Assembly (NCBI RefSeq): GCF_001895005.1
Contig: NZ_BCXH01000019.1
Span: forward strand, 1 to 64,000
Length of the DNA stretch: 64,000 nucleotides
Source: Rhodococcus yunnanensis NBRC 103083
GTDB lineage: Bacteria; Actinomycetota; Actinomycetes; Mycobacteriales; Mycobacteriaceae
Direction: 5' to 3'
The notes under the pieces were generated by a model. It was not told the DNA's origin, did no database searches, and worked only from the letters and a program-made list of their open reading frames with translations. Made by a program: the position numbers and the translations under genes. Shown in pieces: positions 44,468 to 54,147 of this stretch (within the stretch, counting starts at the first letter, position 1; every line of letters starts with the position of its first letter).

Positions 44468-45399
44468 GGAGAACCGTCCGGGTGCGGCGCCGAAGTACGT
44501 TGCCCGACGCGTGCAAGTACGAGGCCGGCCAGAATGCCTGCGCCACCGAGGTATTGGACGGCGCTGACCGATTCGCCCAGCAGAAGCCAGGCCGCGATCA
44601 CGGCGAAGAGCACCTCCATGAGCGATACGATCGATCCGAGGGTGGGACCGAGTCGGCTGATCGCGCCGATGCCCGTCAGGTAGGCCGCGACTGTGCTGAC
44701 GAGTACGAGAACGGCGACGGCGGTGATCGCCGGAACGGTTGCTCCTGCCATGACAGCGGGGGAATCGGTGAAGACGAGTGGGACGATCCCGATCGCCCCG
44801 AGCACAGCGATCAAGACGGCGGCGACGGTGAGCCCGCCCGCTGCGAGCAGAACCGGGCTCAGATGTTCACTGGTGTTCTCCGAGACGACGAAGTAGACGG
44901 CAAGGCAGACTGCAGCGGCGAGGGCCCAGGCGACTCCGATCCAGCTGACGCGCGTGGTGCCGAAGAGATCCAGAACACCGACGGCACCGACGAGAGCGAG
45001 TGCGCCGCCCGAGGCGGTCAGTGCCGAGGGCGGGGTGCTTCGCGCGAGCCACATCCAGCCGACGACGAGCACGAGCGCGAGGTATTCGAGCAGAAGCGCG
45101 ATACCGACGGACAGGTGCTGGACCGCATTGAAGAAGCAGACCTGGACGCCTGCGATCGCCACCACGCCGTAGACGGCGATGCTCCGCACCGCGCCGGTGC
45201 GCCGGGCTCGCAGTGCACTTCGGATGCGAGTGCGTTGCGTGAGTGCGGCGATGGCGATCATGACGAGCGCGCCTCCGGTGATCCGTGCGAAAGCAGCCGC
45301 GGTCGGTGACCAGCCTGCTTCGATCAGGGACTTGGCGAACGGCCCCGATACGCCGAAAGTGGCGGCCGAGATCAGCGCGAACAGCACTCCGGATCGCAT
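44410..45399 (-). CDS. EamA/DMT family exporter
   Basis: A 329-residue drug/metabolite-transporter protein with ten predicted membrane segments in two EamA repeats (N-terminal LISAATFGVSGPFAKSLIEAGWSP; C-terminal ISRLGPTLGSIVSLMEVLFAVIAAWLLLGE). AGGAGAAA precedes the ATG. Family members export amino acids or metabolites; the substrate is unknown. Its start faces the CGNR regulator across a 69-base shared promoter region, so that protein is a candidate controller. Its tail overlaps truA. Confidence 0.88.
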   Translation of the reverse strand: MRSGVLFALISAATFGVSGPFAKSLIEAGWSPTAAAFARITGGALVMIAIAALTQRTRIRSALRARRTGAVRSIAVYGVVAIAGVQVCFFNAVQHLSVGIALLLEYLALVLVVGWMWLARSTPPSALTASGGALALVGAVGVLDLFGTTRVSWIGVAWALAAAVCLAVYFVVSENTSEHLSPVLLAAGGLTVAAVLIAVLGAIGIVPLVFTDSPAVMAGATVPAITAVAVLVLVSTVAAYLTGIGAISRLGPTLGSIVSLMEVLFAVIAAWLLLGESVSAVQYLGGAGILAGLVLARVGQRTSAPHPDGSPQQQPPEADGMSPRTSRVA

Positions 45400-45468
45400 C
45401 GGTTTCTCCTGTCATGATCCAAACGTAGTTATGCTCGTGACGATATCGGAATTCGCTCAGGAGTGACA

Positions 45469-46050
45469 ATGCACTTAGCACCTGACAGCCGCGAGGCTCT
45501 CGTCGCGGCCGCCGCACTGGTGAACACCGGGCGCGGTGGCATCGAGCTTCTGGGTGATGTCTCGGCCCTCGGGGAGTTCTTCCTCGTGCACGGATGGACC
45601 GGCCGTCGCGACGGATCGGACGCCGAGCTCGACGCCGTTCGATCGCTGAGGCAGGCATTGGGCCAGGTGTGGGACGCATCCGATGTGGACGACGCAGCTC
45701 GCCTCGTGAACGCGATGTTGCTCGCGACGCACGCGCGGCCGCAGCTTGCGCGACACGGCGACGTCGGATGGCATCTGCACATGAGTAGCGATGCCGACGC
45801 TCTTGCCGACAGAATGGGTGCCGAGGCCGCGATGGCAATCCTGGACTTGATTCGTTCCGGTGACATCGATCGGCTCCGACGCTGTGTGTCCGCCGAGTGT
45901 GACGCAGTGCTCGTCGATCTGACGAAGAACAAATCGAAGCTCTACTGCGACACGGGCAACTGTGGCAACCGCGAACATGTGGCTGCATACCGCGCCAGGA
46001 AGTCGAGCAACAGCGGCACGACCCGATACGCTGGCCGGCGTGACCAGTGA
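45469..46050 (+). CDS. CGNR zinc-finger (ABATE-domain) transcriptional regulator
   Basis: A 193-residue putative regulator. The C-terminal YCDTGNCGNREHVAAYRARK carries the CGNR zinc finger used for DNA binding. The N-terminal stress-response-like ABATE domain probably senses a ligand. I chose ATG 45469 with AGGAG six bases upstream; GTG 45463 lies on that site. It is divergent from the EamA exporter and overlaps the following FMN reductase start. Confidence 0.85.
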   Translation: MHLAPDSREALVAAAALVNTGRGGIELLGDVSALGEFFLVHGWTGRRDGSDAELDAVRSLRQALGQVWDASDVDDAARLVNAMLLATHARPQLARHGDVGWHLHMSSDADALADRMGAEAAMAILDLIRSGDIDRLRRCVSAECDAVLVDLTKNKSKLYCDTGNCGNREHVAAYRARKSSNSGTTRYAGRRDQ

Positions 46051-46621
46051 ATCGGACCGAATCAGCGAACCGCTGAATCTGGCAGTGATCGTGGCGAGTG
46101 TGCGGCCAGGTCGGCTCGGTCCGGTCGTCGCCGACTGGTTCCTCGATCGGGTTGCCGCTCGAGGTGGTTTCTCGGCGACGACGCTCGATCTGCTCGATTT
46201 CGACTTGCCTGCCGATCTGACTCCGTCACCGGCCGGAGAGGCATTCGCGTCGGCGATCGGCGCTGCCGACGCGATCGTCGCTGTGACTCCCGAGTACAAC
46301 CACGGGTATCCGGCTTCCCTGAAGACCGCGTTGGACAGTGTCAAGTACGAGTGGCGCGGTAAACCCATCGGATTCGTTTCCTACGGCGGGCTGTCCGGTG
46401 GCCTGCGTGCGACGGAACAGTTGCGCCAGGTGGTAGCCGAACTGCATATGGTGTCCGTGCGCGACAGTGTCGGATTCCACCGCGCCAGAAAAGCATTCGA
46501 CGATCTGGGTGAGACGACGGACCCGGCGGCCACGGATGCGAGCATGCGGATGCTGGGTCAACTTCACTGGTGGGCTGCACTGTCGGCGCGCAACAGTGCG
46601 ATCGAGCACTATCCGGGTTGA
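46040..46621 (+). CDS. NADPH-dependent FMN reductase
   Basis: A 193-residue flavodoxin-like reductase that reduces FMN or quinones. LAVIVASVRPGRLG binds the flavin phosphate and VTPEYNHGYPASLKTALD is the family signature. I start it at GTG 46040, inside the end of the CGNR gene. The open frame back to 45962 is that gene's shadow. Its 3' end overlaps the convergent eccE by 13 bases. A truncated relative occurs at 62619-62939. Confidence 0.88.
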   Translation: MTSESDRISEPLNLAVIVASVRPGRLGPVVADWFLDRVAARGGFSATTLDLLDFDLPADLTPSPAGEAFASAIGAADAIVAVTPEYNHGYPASLKTALDSVKYEWRGKPIGFVSYGGLSGGLRATEQLRQVVAELHMVSVRDSVGFHRARKAFDDLGETTDPAATDASMRMLGQLHWWAALSARNSAIEHYPG

Positions 46622-48297
46622 CCGGCCGCTGTCGGTACTCGGACGCTACGTGGGCGGCCGATGAACGCGGTCTCCTGCGAGATGGTCACCAGGACCACAG
46701 AAGTTTCGTGTGCTCCCGCGCGTACTAACAGTCGGTCGCCTGCGGCTCCCGGCTGGACGAGAGTGAGGTCTGGATCGGGCATCGGTGTCCGTGGAAGGTG
46801 TTCGGTGAGGAGCAGAGTCGTGGTGCGATCTGTTCGTTGTCGAGGTGCGGTGAACGATGCGTCGGCGAAGTCCTCGACGATCATGTCGAAACGCGCTTCG
46901 GCGCGAAGCGGACCACCGTCGAGATGCAGACGATCGGGAGTGGCCACCGAATCGGCCAGTGGGCCCCATGCATGTGGGCGGTCGGTGCGCACCAGCACAC
47001 GTGCGCCGGTGGCGACCGCTCGGAACACCAACTGCTGAGCCAGATAGAGCTCACCGGCGACGAGCACGGTGCCGATGTCGCGTCCGTGCACGCGCATGGC
47101 CACTCCGTGGCCGGATGCGTTCGAGCCCAGCAGTTGTCCGCATCCGCTCACGGGCAGCCGGAGCTCGGACAGGCGAGAGTAGTCGAGTTCGCGCACAGGC
47201 TGTGAGTGGCCGGGCGCAGTGATGCCCAGGGGGAGAGTGGTGAGCAGGGCTTCGCGGTGTCGCCCGTTCATGGACACGGCGCCTGGCAGCCGAGGCTCGG
47301 GGCGCGTAGAGCGTGTGACGAAGCGGCACTCACCGGAGACCCGAACGCGGTCGACCGCCGATCCGGGTGTCAGACGCACCACGACGGTCGTGGACAGCGA
47401 CGGCAGAGCCCAGAGTTCGGTCAGGACGGCGTTGTCGATTTTTCGACAGTCGAAACCGTACCCTTCGCTCTTGACCCCAGGAAGCGGTGCTGCTGTCCAA
47501 CTTTCCGTGAGTCGGTCGGTGGAAACACCGCGAAGCAGTTGCGATGTTGCGGCTGTGATCTCGGGTCGAGTGAGCATCCGTGACGTAATTCTTGCGGCGG
47601 TCAGCGCCCGCGAGACTCGCTCGGTAGCGATGGCGACCGTGAGTGCGGCACCGGTCCCTCCGCCGCCACGCGCGTCGATGGCAGCTCGATTCGAGGCCAG
47701 GTCCAGCGACACCGCGACCCACACCGTGCGGGAGGCGACGGCAGGAAGTGGGCCGATGAGTCGCTCGTAGACATCCGTCGCGGGAGTGCCCGATGCGGTT
47801 CGCAGTCCGTGTGCGACGACGTCGATCCCGCTGAGCGTTATGTCGTGCTGGGACAGGCACTCGGCGAGCCTCGCGAGATCGAGTGCGACGTCCGTGTTCG
47901 CCTCGGATCTTCCGAGGGTGGTGACAGCGGCGGTCGCCGGTTGCAGTTCGAGGACACATGTCACGCGGCCGGGACGCCAGTGGACGCCGAACGATCGTCC
48001 GTCACTCCACGACTGATCGGTCGTGACTCCGATGTCAGGCATGCGGTGCGACGCGTAGCGCGCGGCGGTGGCGAACCAGTCGACTACCTCGCGGCCGGCC
48101 ACGACGACGAATGGAAGGAGTGCGCTCGCCGCGGCACTCCAGATGACGGCGGCGGTGGGCAGCCCGGCAACGACGGCGGCTGCCACCAGCGCGGCCACTA
48201 CCGATTGGGTCCACACCAGCCGGCCGATGCGTGGAAGTCGCAGTGCAACTGCAGAATCGAACGACCGGGCAGTGCGACGACGCGCATGTACCGTCAT
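46609..48297 (-). CDS. eccE: ESX type VII secretion protein EccE
   Basis: A 562-residue protein with two membrane segments near the N-terminus (after RLPRIGRLVWTQSV) followed by the cytoplasmic EccE domain (TTDQSWSDGRSFGVHWRPGR; SQHDITLSGIDVVAHG; TVWVAVSLDL). EccE stabilises the ESX membrane complex. M. tuberculosis ESX-4 lacks eccE, but other mycolic-acid bacteria keep it, so this looks like an ancestral, complete ESX-4. It is divergent from eccB. Confidence 0.85.
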   Translation of the reverse strand: MTVHARRRTARSFDSAVALRLPRIGRLVWTQSVVAALVAAAVVAGLPTAAVIWSAAASALLPFVVVAGREVVDWFATAARYASHRMPDIGVTTDQSWSDGRSFGVHWRPGRVTCVLELQPATAAVTTLGRSEANTDVALDLARLAECLSQHDITLSGIDVVAHGLRTASGTPATDVYERLIGPLPAVASRTVWVAVSLDLASNRAAIDARGGGGTGAALTVAIATERVSRALTAARITSRMLTRPEITAATSQLLRGVSTDRLTESWTAAPLPGVKSEGYGFDCRKIDNAVLTELWALPSLSTTVVVRLTPGSAVDRVRVSGECRFVTRSTRPEPRLPGAVSMNGRHREALLTTLPLGITAPGHSQPVRELDYSRLSELRLPVSGCGQLLGSNASGHGVAMRVHGRDIGTVLVAGELYLAQQLVFRAVATGARVLVRTDRPHAWGPLADSVATPDRLHLDGGPLRAEARFDMIVEDFADASFTAPRQRTDRTTTLLLTEHLPRTPMPDPDLTLVQPGAAGDRLLVRAGAHETSVVLVTISQETAFIGRPRSVRVPTAAGQPG

Positions 48298-48435
48298 TCA
48301 GATCGATCCTCCCCCCGAAGGCATGCACACGAGACGGTGTCGAACTGGTGTCGCCGACTCGTGACTGGGACTGTACTGTGTCGCGCGGGGAACGGCTCGT
48401 GGGGGTTCGGGCCGCCCGTGACGGCAGGGGGGCTC

Positions 48436-49884
48436 GTGGCGGCGACACCGACGACGAAGTGGCAGGTGGGCGGGTACCGCTTTCTCGTCAGGCGAATGGA
48501 ACATGCCCTCGTGCGCAGAGATGTGCGGATGCTGCACGATCCCATGCGCTCTCAGTCGCGGGCACTGTCGGTCGGGATGGTGGTGGCGTGTCTCGGCCTC
48601 GCCGGATGCGCGGCGCTCGCACTGCTGCGTCCACAGGACAAGATCGGCGACGCCACGATCGTGGTCGGCAAGGACTCGGGAGCGATGCTGGTCCGTGTCG
48701 ACGAGACGTTTCACCCCGTTCTCAACCTTGCCTCGGCCCGGCTGATCGTCGGAAGTCCGGAGTCTCCGACCATCGTCAAGGAATCCGAACTCGACGGCCG
48801 CAGCCGTGGTTCGCTGGTCGGGATTCCGGGAGCGCCGTCGGCTCTGCCTCACGACGAGGCCGGAGCGGGGCAACCGTGGACGGTCTGCGACAGTCACGAC
48901 GAGCGCGGTGTGTCGAGTACTGCTGTGATTGCCGGGCAGCCGGATTTCGACGGCCGGACCGCGCCGATCGCGGCGAGCGATGCGTTCCTGTGGGCCGCTT
49001 CGGACGGCACCTATCTGGTGTACGGGGGTTCTCGGGCACGTATCGACCTCACCGATCGCGCGGTCGTGAGAGCTCTCGGGTTGGACGGGGTTCAGCCGTC
49101 GAGTGTCAGTGTCGGGCTGGTGAATTCGGTTCCGGTGATCCAGCCGATCGTGCCGCCGATCATTGCCCGTGCAGGCGAGCTTCCTGCCTACCCCATGGCG
49201 AGCAAGCCGATCGGTTCGGTGGTCAAGGTATCGGGCGTGGACGTGCACTACTACGTCGTGTTGGAGGGCGGTATTCAAGCGATCTCCGAGGCGACCGCAC
49301 AGTTGATCACGTTCGCCGATTCACAGGGAAGTCCCGAGATCGAGACGGTGAACCCCGATGTCTTGCATGCCGCGCCGACGGTGAATCAACTCGACGTCGA
49401 CACCTTTCCCGCCGTAGCGCCGTCCATCATCGACACACGCCTCGCGCCGGTCGGTTGCCTGACCTGGGAACCGTCCGAGCCTACGGAAGGTGGTCCCAGC
49501 GCCCGCCTCGTTCTGTCCGCCGGGACGTCGTTGCCGCTCGACGGTGCGGCTCGTCCGGTCAGGCTCGCTCAGTCCGACGGCAGTGGCCCTGCCGTCGACG
49601 ATGTGTATCTGGCGCCGGGAAGCGGCGGCTTCGTCCGAACCACGGGGATCGATACCGGCAGCGCACGCCGGGATGCGTCGTTCTTCGTGTCCGACACCGG
49701 TGTTCGTTTCGGAGTACCGGACGAGGAATCGGCGAAGGCGCTCGGCCTCGGAACTCCGGCGCCCGCGCCATCGCCGATCGTCGAGCTACTCGGCACCGGC
49801 CCGTCTCTGAGCCGGTCGGCCGCGCTGACCGCCCACGACGGCATCGAACCGGATCCCGATGCTGCCGCACTCGGGGGCCGATGA
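48436..49884 (+). CDS. eccB: ESX type VII secretion protein EccB
   Basis: EccB (482 residues) begins with the family motif QVGGYRFLVRRMEHALVRRDVRML, then one membrane segment (GMVVACLGLAGCAALALL) and a periplasmic domain with paired cysteines (TVCDSH, PVGCLTWEP). I place the start at GTG 48436, after GGCAGGGGGG; GTG 48418 is an alternative. The open frame further upstream is a shadow of eccE. EccB bridges the inner-membrane complex to the periplasm. Confidence 0.9.
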   Translation: MAATPTTKWQVGGYRFLVRRMEHALVRRDVRMLHDPMRSQSRALSVGMVVACLGLAGCAALALLRPQDKIGDATIVVGKDSGAMLVRVDETFHPVLNLASARLIVGSPESPTIVKESELDGRSRGSLVGIPGAPSALPHDEAGAGQPWTVCDSHDERGVSSTAVIAGQPDFDGRTAPIAASDAFLWAASDGTYLVYGGSRARIDLTDRAVVRALGLDGVQPSSVSVGLVNSVPVIQPIVPPIIARAGELPAYPMASKPIGSVVKVSGVDVHYYVVLEGGIQAISEATAQLITFADSQGSPEIETVNPDVLHAAPTVNQLDVDTFPAVAPSIIDTRLAPVGCLTWEPSEPTEGGPSARLVLSAGTSLPLDGAARPVRLAQSDGSGPAVDDVYLAPGSGGFVRTTGIDTGSARRDASFFVSDTGVRFGVPDEESAKALGLGTPAPAPSPIVELLGTGPSLSRSAALTAHDGIEPDPDAAALGGR

Positions 49885-49890
49885 TCGACG

Positions 49891-51357
49891 TCAGAGTGTG
49901 CGGCCCTGCTCCCGTGTCTTCGACCGAAACGTCTCCGCTCGAAACGCCCTCGCCCGAAACGTCTCCGACCGAGCAGCCACCGATCGAAGGGGTATCGAGA
50001 TGCCGAGCCCGGCAGCGAGGAGGAGAACCAGAACGATCGTCCCCGTCAGCGCAGCCGTCCGTGGTCGGACATCCTGCGCCGGTGGTATCGCAGGGGCGGA
50101 GATCGGCACAGGCTCGACTGCGTCGATGGAGGGCAACCCGTCGACCTGTGCGGTCACCGCAGCAAGCGGATCGACGACGCCGTATCCGATCATCGGGTTC
50201 CATCCTTCCGCTGGACGATGTGCTGTTGCCTCGATCCGGTCGATCACCTGCGCCGCAGACAGATCGGGCCGATGAGCCCGGACGAGCGCGGCCACCGCGG
50301 CCACCAGTGGCGCCGCAAAGCTCGTGCCCTGGATCGGTCGCACGTTTCCTTGATTGTCGATGATGCCCGCGGCCAGTCCGGTGCCCGCAGGAGACAGTGA
50401 CGTGATCGCGGTGCCAGGAGCTGCGACGTCGACCCACGGGCCTGCCAGAGTGAAACTGGACGGTCTGCCGTCGGCGTCGACCGCACCGACCGTGAGTACC
50501 TGCTCGTCGAACCACGCCGGTGTCGCGATGGTCGAGATTCGATTCCACTGATCGGCGCCTGGATCGATCGGATCGGGCAGAGGATTCTGGGTTCGGCACC
50601 CGGTGTCGCCTCCGCCGGTATTGCCCGCTGCGGCCACGACGACGACATCCTTGACGCGCGCGGCGTAGTCGATCGCGGCACCGAGCGGGCCGTCGGTCAT
50701 GCCACCGGCGCTCGGAACGCACGCTACCTCGGAAATGTTGATGACGGTCGCCCCCGCGTCGGCAGCAGTTCGCACCGCTCGGGCCATCGTCATGACGTTC
50801 CCGTAGCCCGAGGAGTTCTCGGCCGGAATTCTGTCGGCCTCCTCCGGTGTGCGTTCACGCTGAAACTGACTACTGGACTGCCGTATCGAGAGGATGCCCG
50901 CACCGGGTGCGCCTCCGGCGAATCCGCTTCCGGGTGCGGTCTGCGCGGCAATGAGACCTGCCACGATCGTGCCGTGTGCGTCGCAATCGGAAAGTCCATC
51001 TCCGGTGTACACGTAGTCACCGCCTGGCCGCAGCCCCGGAAGTCTCGGATGCGGTGAGACACCGGTGTCGATGACTGCGACCAACTGTCCGACCCCGCGC
51101 GTGATCGGCCATACGGCCTGGAAATCGAGTAGGCGCTGGGCGTCGGGTACCGCGGGCCCGTCCACGGCCGGTGCGGCGGAGGCACATGGGTTGCGCTGTT
51201 CGGTCGGATCGGGAGGCATCGGCGGCGCAGGCTCGGGCAACAGCGATGCGTCGACGACGGGCCGCTCTGCCAGCGCCGTCCCCGCACCGAGCGAGAAGGC
51301 AAGGACCAGAACGACACTGGCGTATACACATCCAGCGCGCGCCCTGCTACCTCTCAC
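49891..51357 (-). CDS. mycP: Mycosin, type VII secretion-associated serine protease
   Basis: A subtilisin-like protease (488 residues) anchored by a C-terminal membrane segment (ALTGTIVLVLLLAAGLGISIPL) with a signal peptide at the start. The catalytic triad is visible: Asp in VAVIDTGVSPHP, His in CDAHGTIVAGL and Ser in QGTSFAAPLVA. AAAGNTGGG carries the oxyanion Asn. Start GTG 51357 overlaps the eccD stop. The C-terminal tail after the membrane segment has a short repeated FRA/FRS pattern (ETFRARAFRAETFRSKT). Confidence 0.93.
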   Translation of the reverse strand: MRGSRARAGCVYASVVLVLAFSLGAGTALAERPVVDASLLPEPAPPMPPDPTEQRNPCASAAPAVDGPAVPDAQRLLDFQAVWPITRGVGQLVAVIDTGVSPHPRLPGLRPGGDYVYTGDGLSDCDAHGTIVAGLIAAQTAPGSGFAGGAPGAGILSIRQSSSQFQRERTPEEADRIPAENSSGYGNVMTMARAVRTAADAGATVINISEVACVPSAGGMTDGPLGAAIDYAARVKDVVVVAAAGNTGGGDTGCRTQNPLPDPIDPGADQWNRISTIATPAWFDEQVLTVGAVDADGRPSSFTLAGPWVDVAAPGTAITSLSPAGTGLAAGIIDNQGNVRPIQGTSFAAPLVAAVAALVRAHRPDLSAAQVIDRIEATAHRPAEGWNPMIGYGVVDPLAAVTAQVDGLPSIDAVEPVPISAPAIPPAQDVRPRTAALTGTIVLVLLLAAGLGISIPLRSVAARSETFRARAFRAETFRSKTREQGRTL

Positions 51358-52838
51358 AGAGCGCGCATGGCCGAGTACAGACCGCACACCCAACACGCGA
51401 TCGGTACGATGCCCGCGATCGCGGCGTACTCGACGAGCTCGGCCGATCTTCGTAGCACCGGCGAGTACTGCCGTGTCGGCACGATGGATCCGAACACGAG
51501 CGCGACGACGGTCACCGAGATCGCGGCGAGAAACATGGTGAGCGGCCGAGTTGTACTCCCCAGCACGGCGGCGCCGAGCAACGTCAGAGCGATGATCGCA
51601 CCGGCGGACACCATCGGAATCGCGTGGTGCAGTTCGGCGAACGTCCGGCCGCGCAACGCCAGTACGAGGGCCGTCAGAAGCGCGAGCGCGATGCCGGGCC
51701 AGAACGCTCGACCGCTGTCCTCGGTTGCCAGAGCCGCGGTTGTGGCACCGATGGCGGCGACGGCGGAACCGGCGGATACCAACCCCGTCAGATAGCTACG
51801 GGCGACTGCCGCCGCCGTGTCGAGATCTTCGTACGAATGTGTCTGTACCTCGTCTCGATCGTCGAGGGGCGCGCCCGCAGTCGGGACCGGGGGTAGCGGG
51901 AGCCGGGCCTGCATCATGGCCAACCTCGGTGCGAAGGCGAGTCCGGCGAGTGCGATCGTCGTCGCGGCCGCACCGAGCGTCGGCACTGGAATTTCGGCGA
52001 ACGTCGCCGTGGCCGCCGCGACTGCCGTGACGAACGCCGTCACCGCGCTCCCGGTGAACAATGCCGAACCGAGCCCGCCGAGTCGCATGGCCAGGATTGC
52101 GACAGCAGTGACAGCCGCCGCGCCGAGCATGAGGTGTGGCGCCCCGACAGGCAGCGGCACGAAGAGGACCCCGGCGGTGAAGGCAAGCGGTAACGCGCAC
52201 GCGGACATGAAGAGTGCCGTCGCGGTATCGGATCCGATGCGGCCGGCAACGGACCCGGCGATCAGAAGAAGTACCCCCGCGCTCGCCGCTGCGACTGCGA
52301 GCGCGAGTGTCGTGTCGCGGTCTGCACCGCTGGACAGGGCGCTGCTCAGCACACCGGCGCAGGCGAGTGCCACGGCGATCGATCCGACGACGAACCCGGC
52401 GATCCTGGCAGTCCTCGACGTCCACGGTGAGTTCCGGCTCGATCCGGCCGACGCCACCGCGTACATGAGGTCGTCGAAGAGCGGAGCGGGAGCGGGTGAT
52501 TCGGCATCACCGAGTACCAGCAACTCGCCGTCCCGTATCCCGGACTCGTCCAGCGTCCGGGTCCCGGGTAGCGGAGATCGGCCGAGTCGCGAGAGCACGA
52601 ACGGCTGCCGGGCTTCGTCGGCGTGGCCTGCGTGCGGACCGAGCAGGTCCACGATTCCCGGAAGCAGCAGCGCAAGTGGCACATCCGTCGGCAATGCCAT
52701 GTCCACCTGAGCCGATTTCGCGAGAATCGTGATGCGGCACAGATCCATGGCTGCAGGCGAAGGATCGGAACCTCGCCGTGGTGCGTCGTCGAATCCCCGC
52801 GTGACGCGGTCGGCCGACCGAACGAGATCCCCAGTCAT
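51354..52838 (-). CDS. eccD: ESX type VII secretion channel protein EccD
   Basis: A 494-residue protein with an N-terminal ubiquitin-like domain (CRITILAKSAQVDMALP) and about eleven membrane segments, the main channel-forming subunit of the ESX complex. I start it at ATG 52838 with GGGGGGAATG upstream; TTG 52874 would add 12 residues. Its stop overlaps mycP, so the two form an operon. Confidence 0.92.
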   Translation of the reverse strand: MTGDLVRSADRVTRGFDDAPRRGSDPSPAAMDLCRITILAKSAQVDMALPTDVPLALLLPGIVDLLGPHAGHADEARQPFVLSRLGRSPLPGTRTLDESGIRDGELLVLGDAESPAPAPLFDDLMYAVASAGSSRNSPWTSRTARIAGFVVGSIAVALACAGVLSSALSSGADRDTTLALAVAAASAGVLLLIAGSVAGRIGSDTATALFMSACALPLAFTAGVLFVPLPVGAPHLMLGAAAVTAVAILAMRLGGLGSALFTGSAVTAFVTAVAAATATFAEIPVPTLGAAATTIALAGLAFAPRLAMMQARLPLPPVPTAGAPLDDRDEVQTHSYEDLDTAAAVARSYLTGLVSAGSAVAAIGATTAALATEDSGRAFWPGIALALLTALVLALRGRTFAELHHAIPMVSAGAIIALTLLGAAVLGSTTRPLTMFLAAISVTVVALVFGSIVPTRQYSPVLRRSAELVEYAAIAGIVPIACWVCGLYSAMRAL

Positions 52839-52938
52839 GACATTCCCCCCGGAACGATCACAGCGACAAAGCACTCGAGCACTGCTGTGCCCGGCAGCGC
52901 TCGACTCTACGACATGACCGAGACCGGTGGTGACTGGC

Positions 52939-52983
52939 GACGATTCTCAGGCGGACGATTCTAAGGCGGACGATTGTCAGGCA
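52939..52983. repeat. 15-bp triplicate repeat at the 3' end of the luciferase-like gene
   Basis: Three near-identical 15-base units (GACGATTCTCAGGCG and variants) lie at 52939, 52954 and 52969. They cover the stop codon of the neighbouring minus-strand oxidoreductase and the space toward eccD. Confidence 0.75.
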
Positions 52984-53966
52984 GGCGTCAGTTCGCTGAC
53001 GTCGGCCAGCAGTTCGAACGAACGCAACCAGGACGTCCGATCGCCGACGTTCGAGATCGCGATCAGCTCGTCGGCCCCTGCATGTCGCGCGAAACTGTCG
53101 AGGTATTCCTTGACGACGTTCGGAGTACCGACCGCCGAATACGTCGTCATCTGTGCGATCTGCCTGCCCTGGGGAGCTTCCAACAGCATGTCGGCTTCCT
53201 CGTCGGTGAACTTTCTTCCACGACCGAGCAGAAGGCTCACCCGACTCCGTTTGCTTGCCAGGAACTGGCGCTGGGCGTCCTCGTCGGTGTCGGCCACGAT
53301 GACGTTGAGACCGGCGATGACGTACGGCGCATCCAATTGCTGCGACGGGCGGAACTCACGGCGATAGATCGTGACAGCCTGCTCGAGTGCGTCGGGTGCG
53401 AAGTGGGACGCGAATGCGAACGGAAGCCCGAGCGCGGCGGCGAGTTGAGCACCGAACAACGACGATCCGAGTATGTAGAGCGGAACGCCGGTTCCCGCGC
53501 CCGGTGTCGCTTGGACGCCTGCTACCAGGGACTCGTCGGAAAGAAATCCCTGCAGTTCCTGAACATCCTGCGGGAATCGCTCGGCCGACGACGGATCGCG
53601 GCGCATCGCGCGCATCGTCGGTTGGTCGCTGCCGGGAGCGCGTCCCAGTCCGAGATCGATGCGTCCTGGGTGCAGGGTCGCGAGCGTCCCGAACTGCTCG
53701 GCGATGGTCAGCGGTGCGTGGTTGGGAAGCATCACCCCGCCCGATCCGAGCCGGATCGTGCTGGTGTGCGCGGCGACGTGGCCGATGAGAACACTGGTGG
53801 CCGAGGACGCGATCGAGCTCATGTTGTGGTGTTCTGCGTACCAGATTCTTCGGTATCCCCATTTTTCCGCACTCTGGGCGAGGGTCACGCTCGCGTCGAA
53901 GCTGTCCTTGACGCTTTCGCCTTCGCCGATATGAGCCAGGTCGAGGATGGAGAGGGGTACTGACAC
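52977..53966 (-). CDS. Luciferase-like flavin-dependent oxidoreductase
   Basis: A 329-residue LLM-class monooxygenase/reductase with the single-domain TIM-barrel layout (RRIWYAEHHNMSSIASSATSVLIGHVA; GTLATLHPGRIDLGLGRAPGSDQ). It would use reduced FMN or F420; the substrate is unknown. It sits between eccD and eccC but is not an ESX part. The start is GTG 53966, preceded by AAAGG. It probably moved into the locus. Confidence 0.9.
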   Translation of the reverse strand: MSVPLSILDLAHIGEGESVKDSFDASVTLAQSAEKWGYRRIWYAEHHNMSSIASSATSVLIGHVAAHTSTIRLGSGGVMLPNHAPLTIAEQFGTLATLHPGRIDLGLGRAPGSDQPTMRAMRRDPSSAERFPQDVQELQGFLSDESLVAGVQATPGAGTGVPLYILGSSLFGAQLAAALGLPFAFASHFAPDALEQAVTIYRREFRPSQQLDAPYVIAGLNVIVADTDEDAQRQFLASKRSRVSLLLGRGRKFTDEEADMLLEAPQGRQIAQMTTYSAVGTPNVVKEYLDSFARHAGADELIAISNVGDRTSWLRSFELLADVSELTPA

Positions 53967-54147
53967 GGTTGACGCCGGCCTTTCGTTTGCTTCGTCCAGT
54001 TGTTGCGCGCACGAGCCCGGATCGGTACTCGAAGCCTGTAGCGGTCAACCACACCGCGCGTGCAACTATTCCGCACCCGTCGGGGTTGGCCGTGAGCGAT
54101 CGATGGGCTAGCCTACCCGAAAACAGACCGCTCGCCTGGGAACGAGA

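Noticed and set aside
48231..50363. A 710-codon open frame overlapping eccB and mycP
   Set aside because: The product is Arg-rich without recognisable domains, and eccB and mycP explain the same DNA in other frames.
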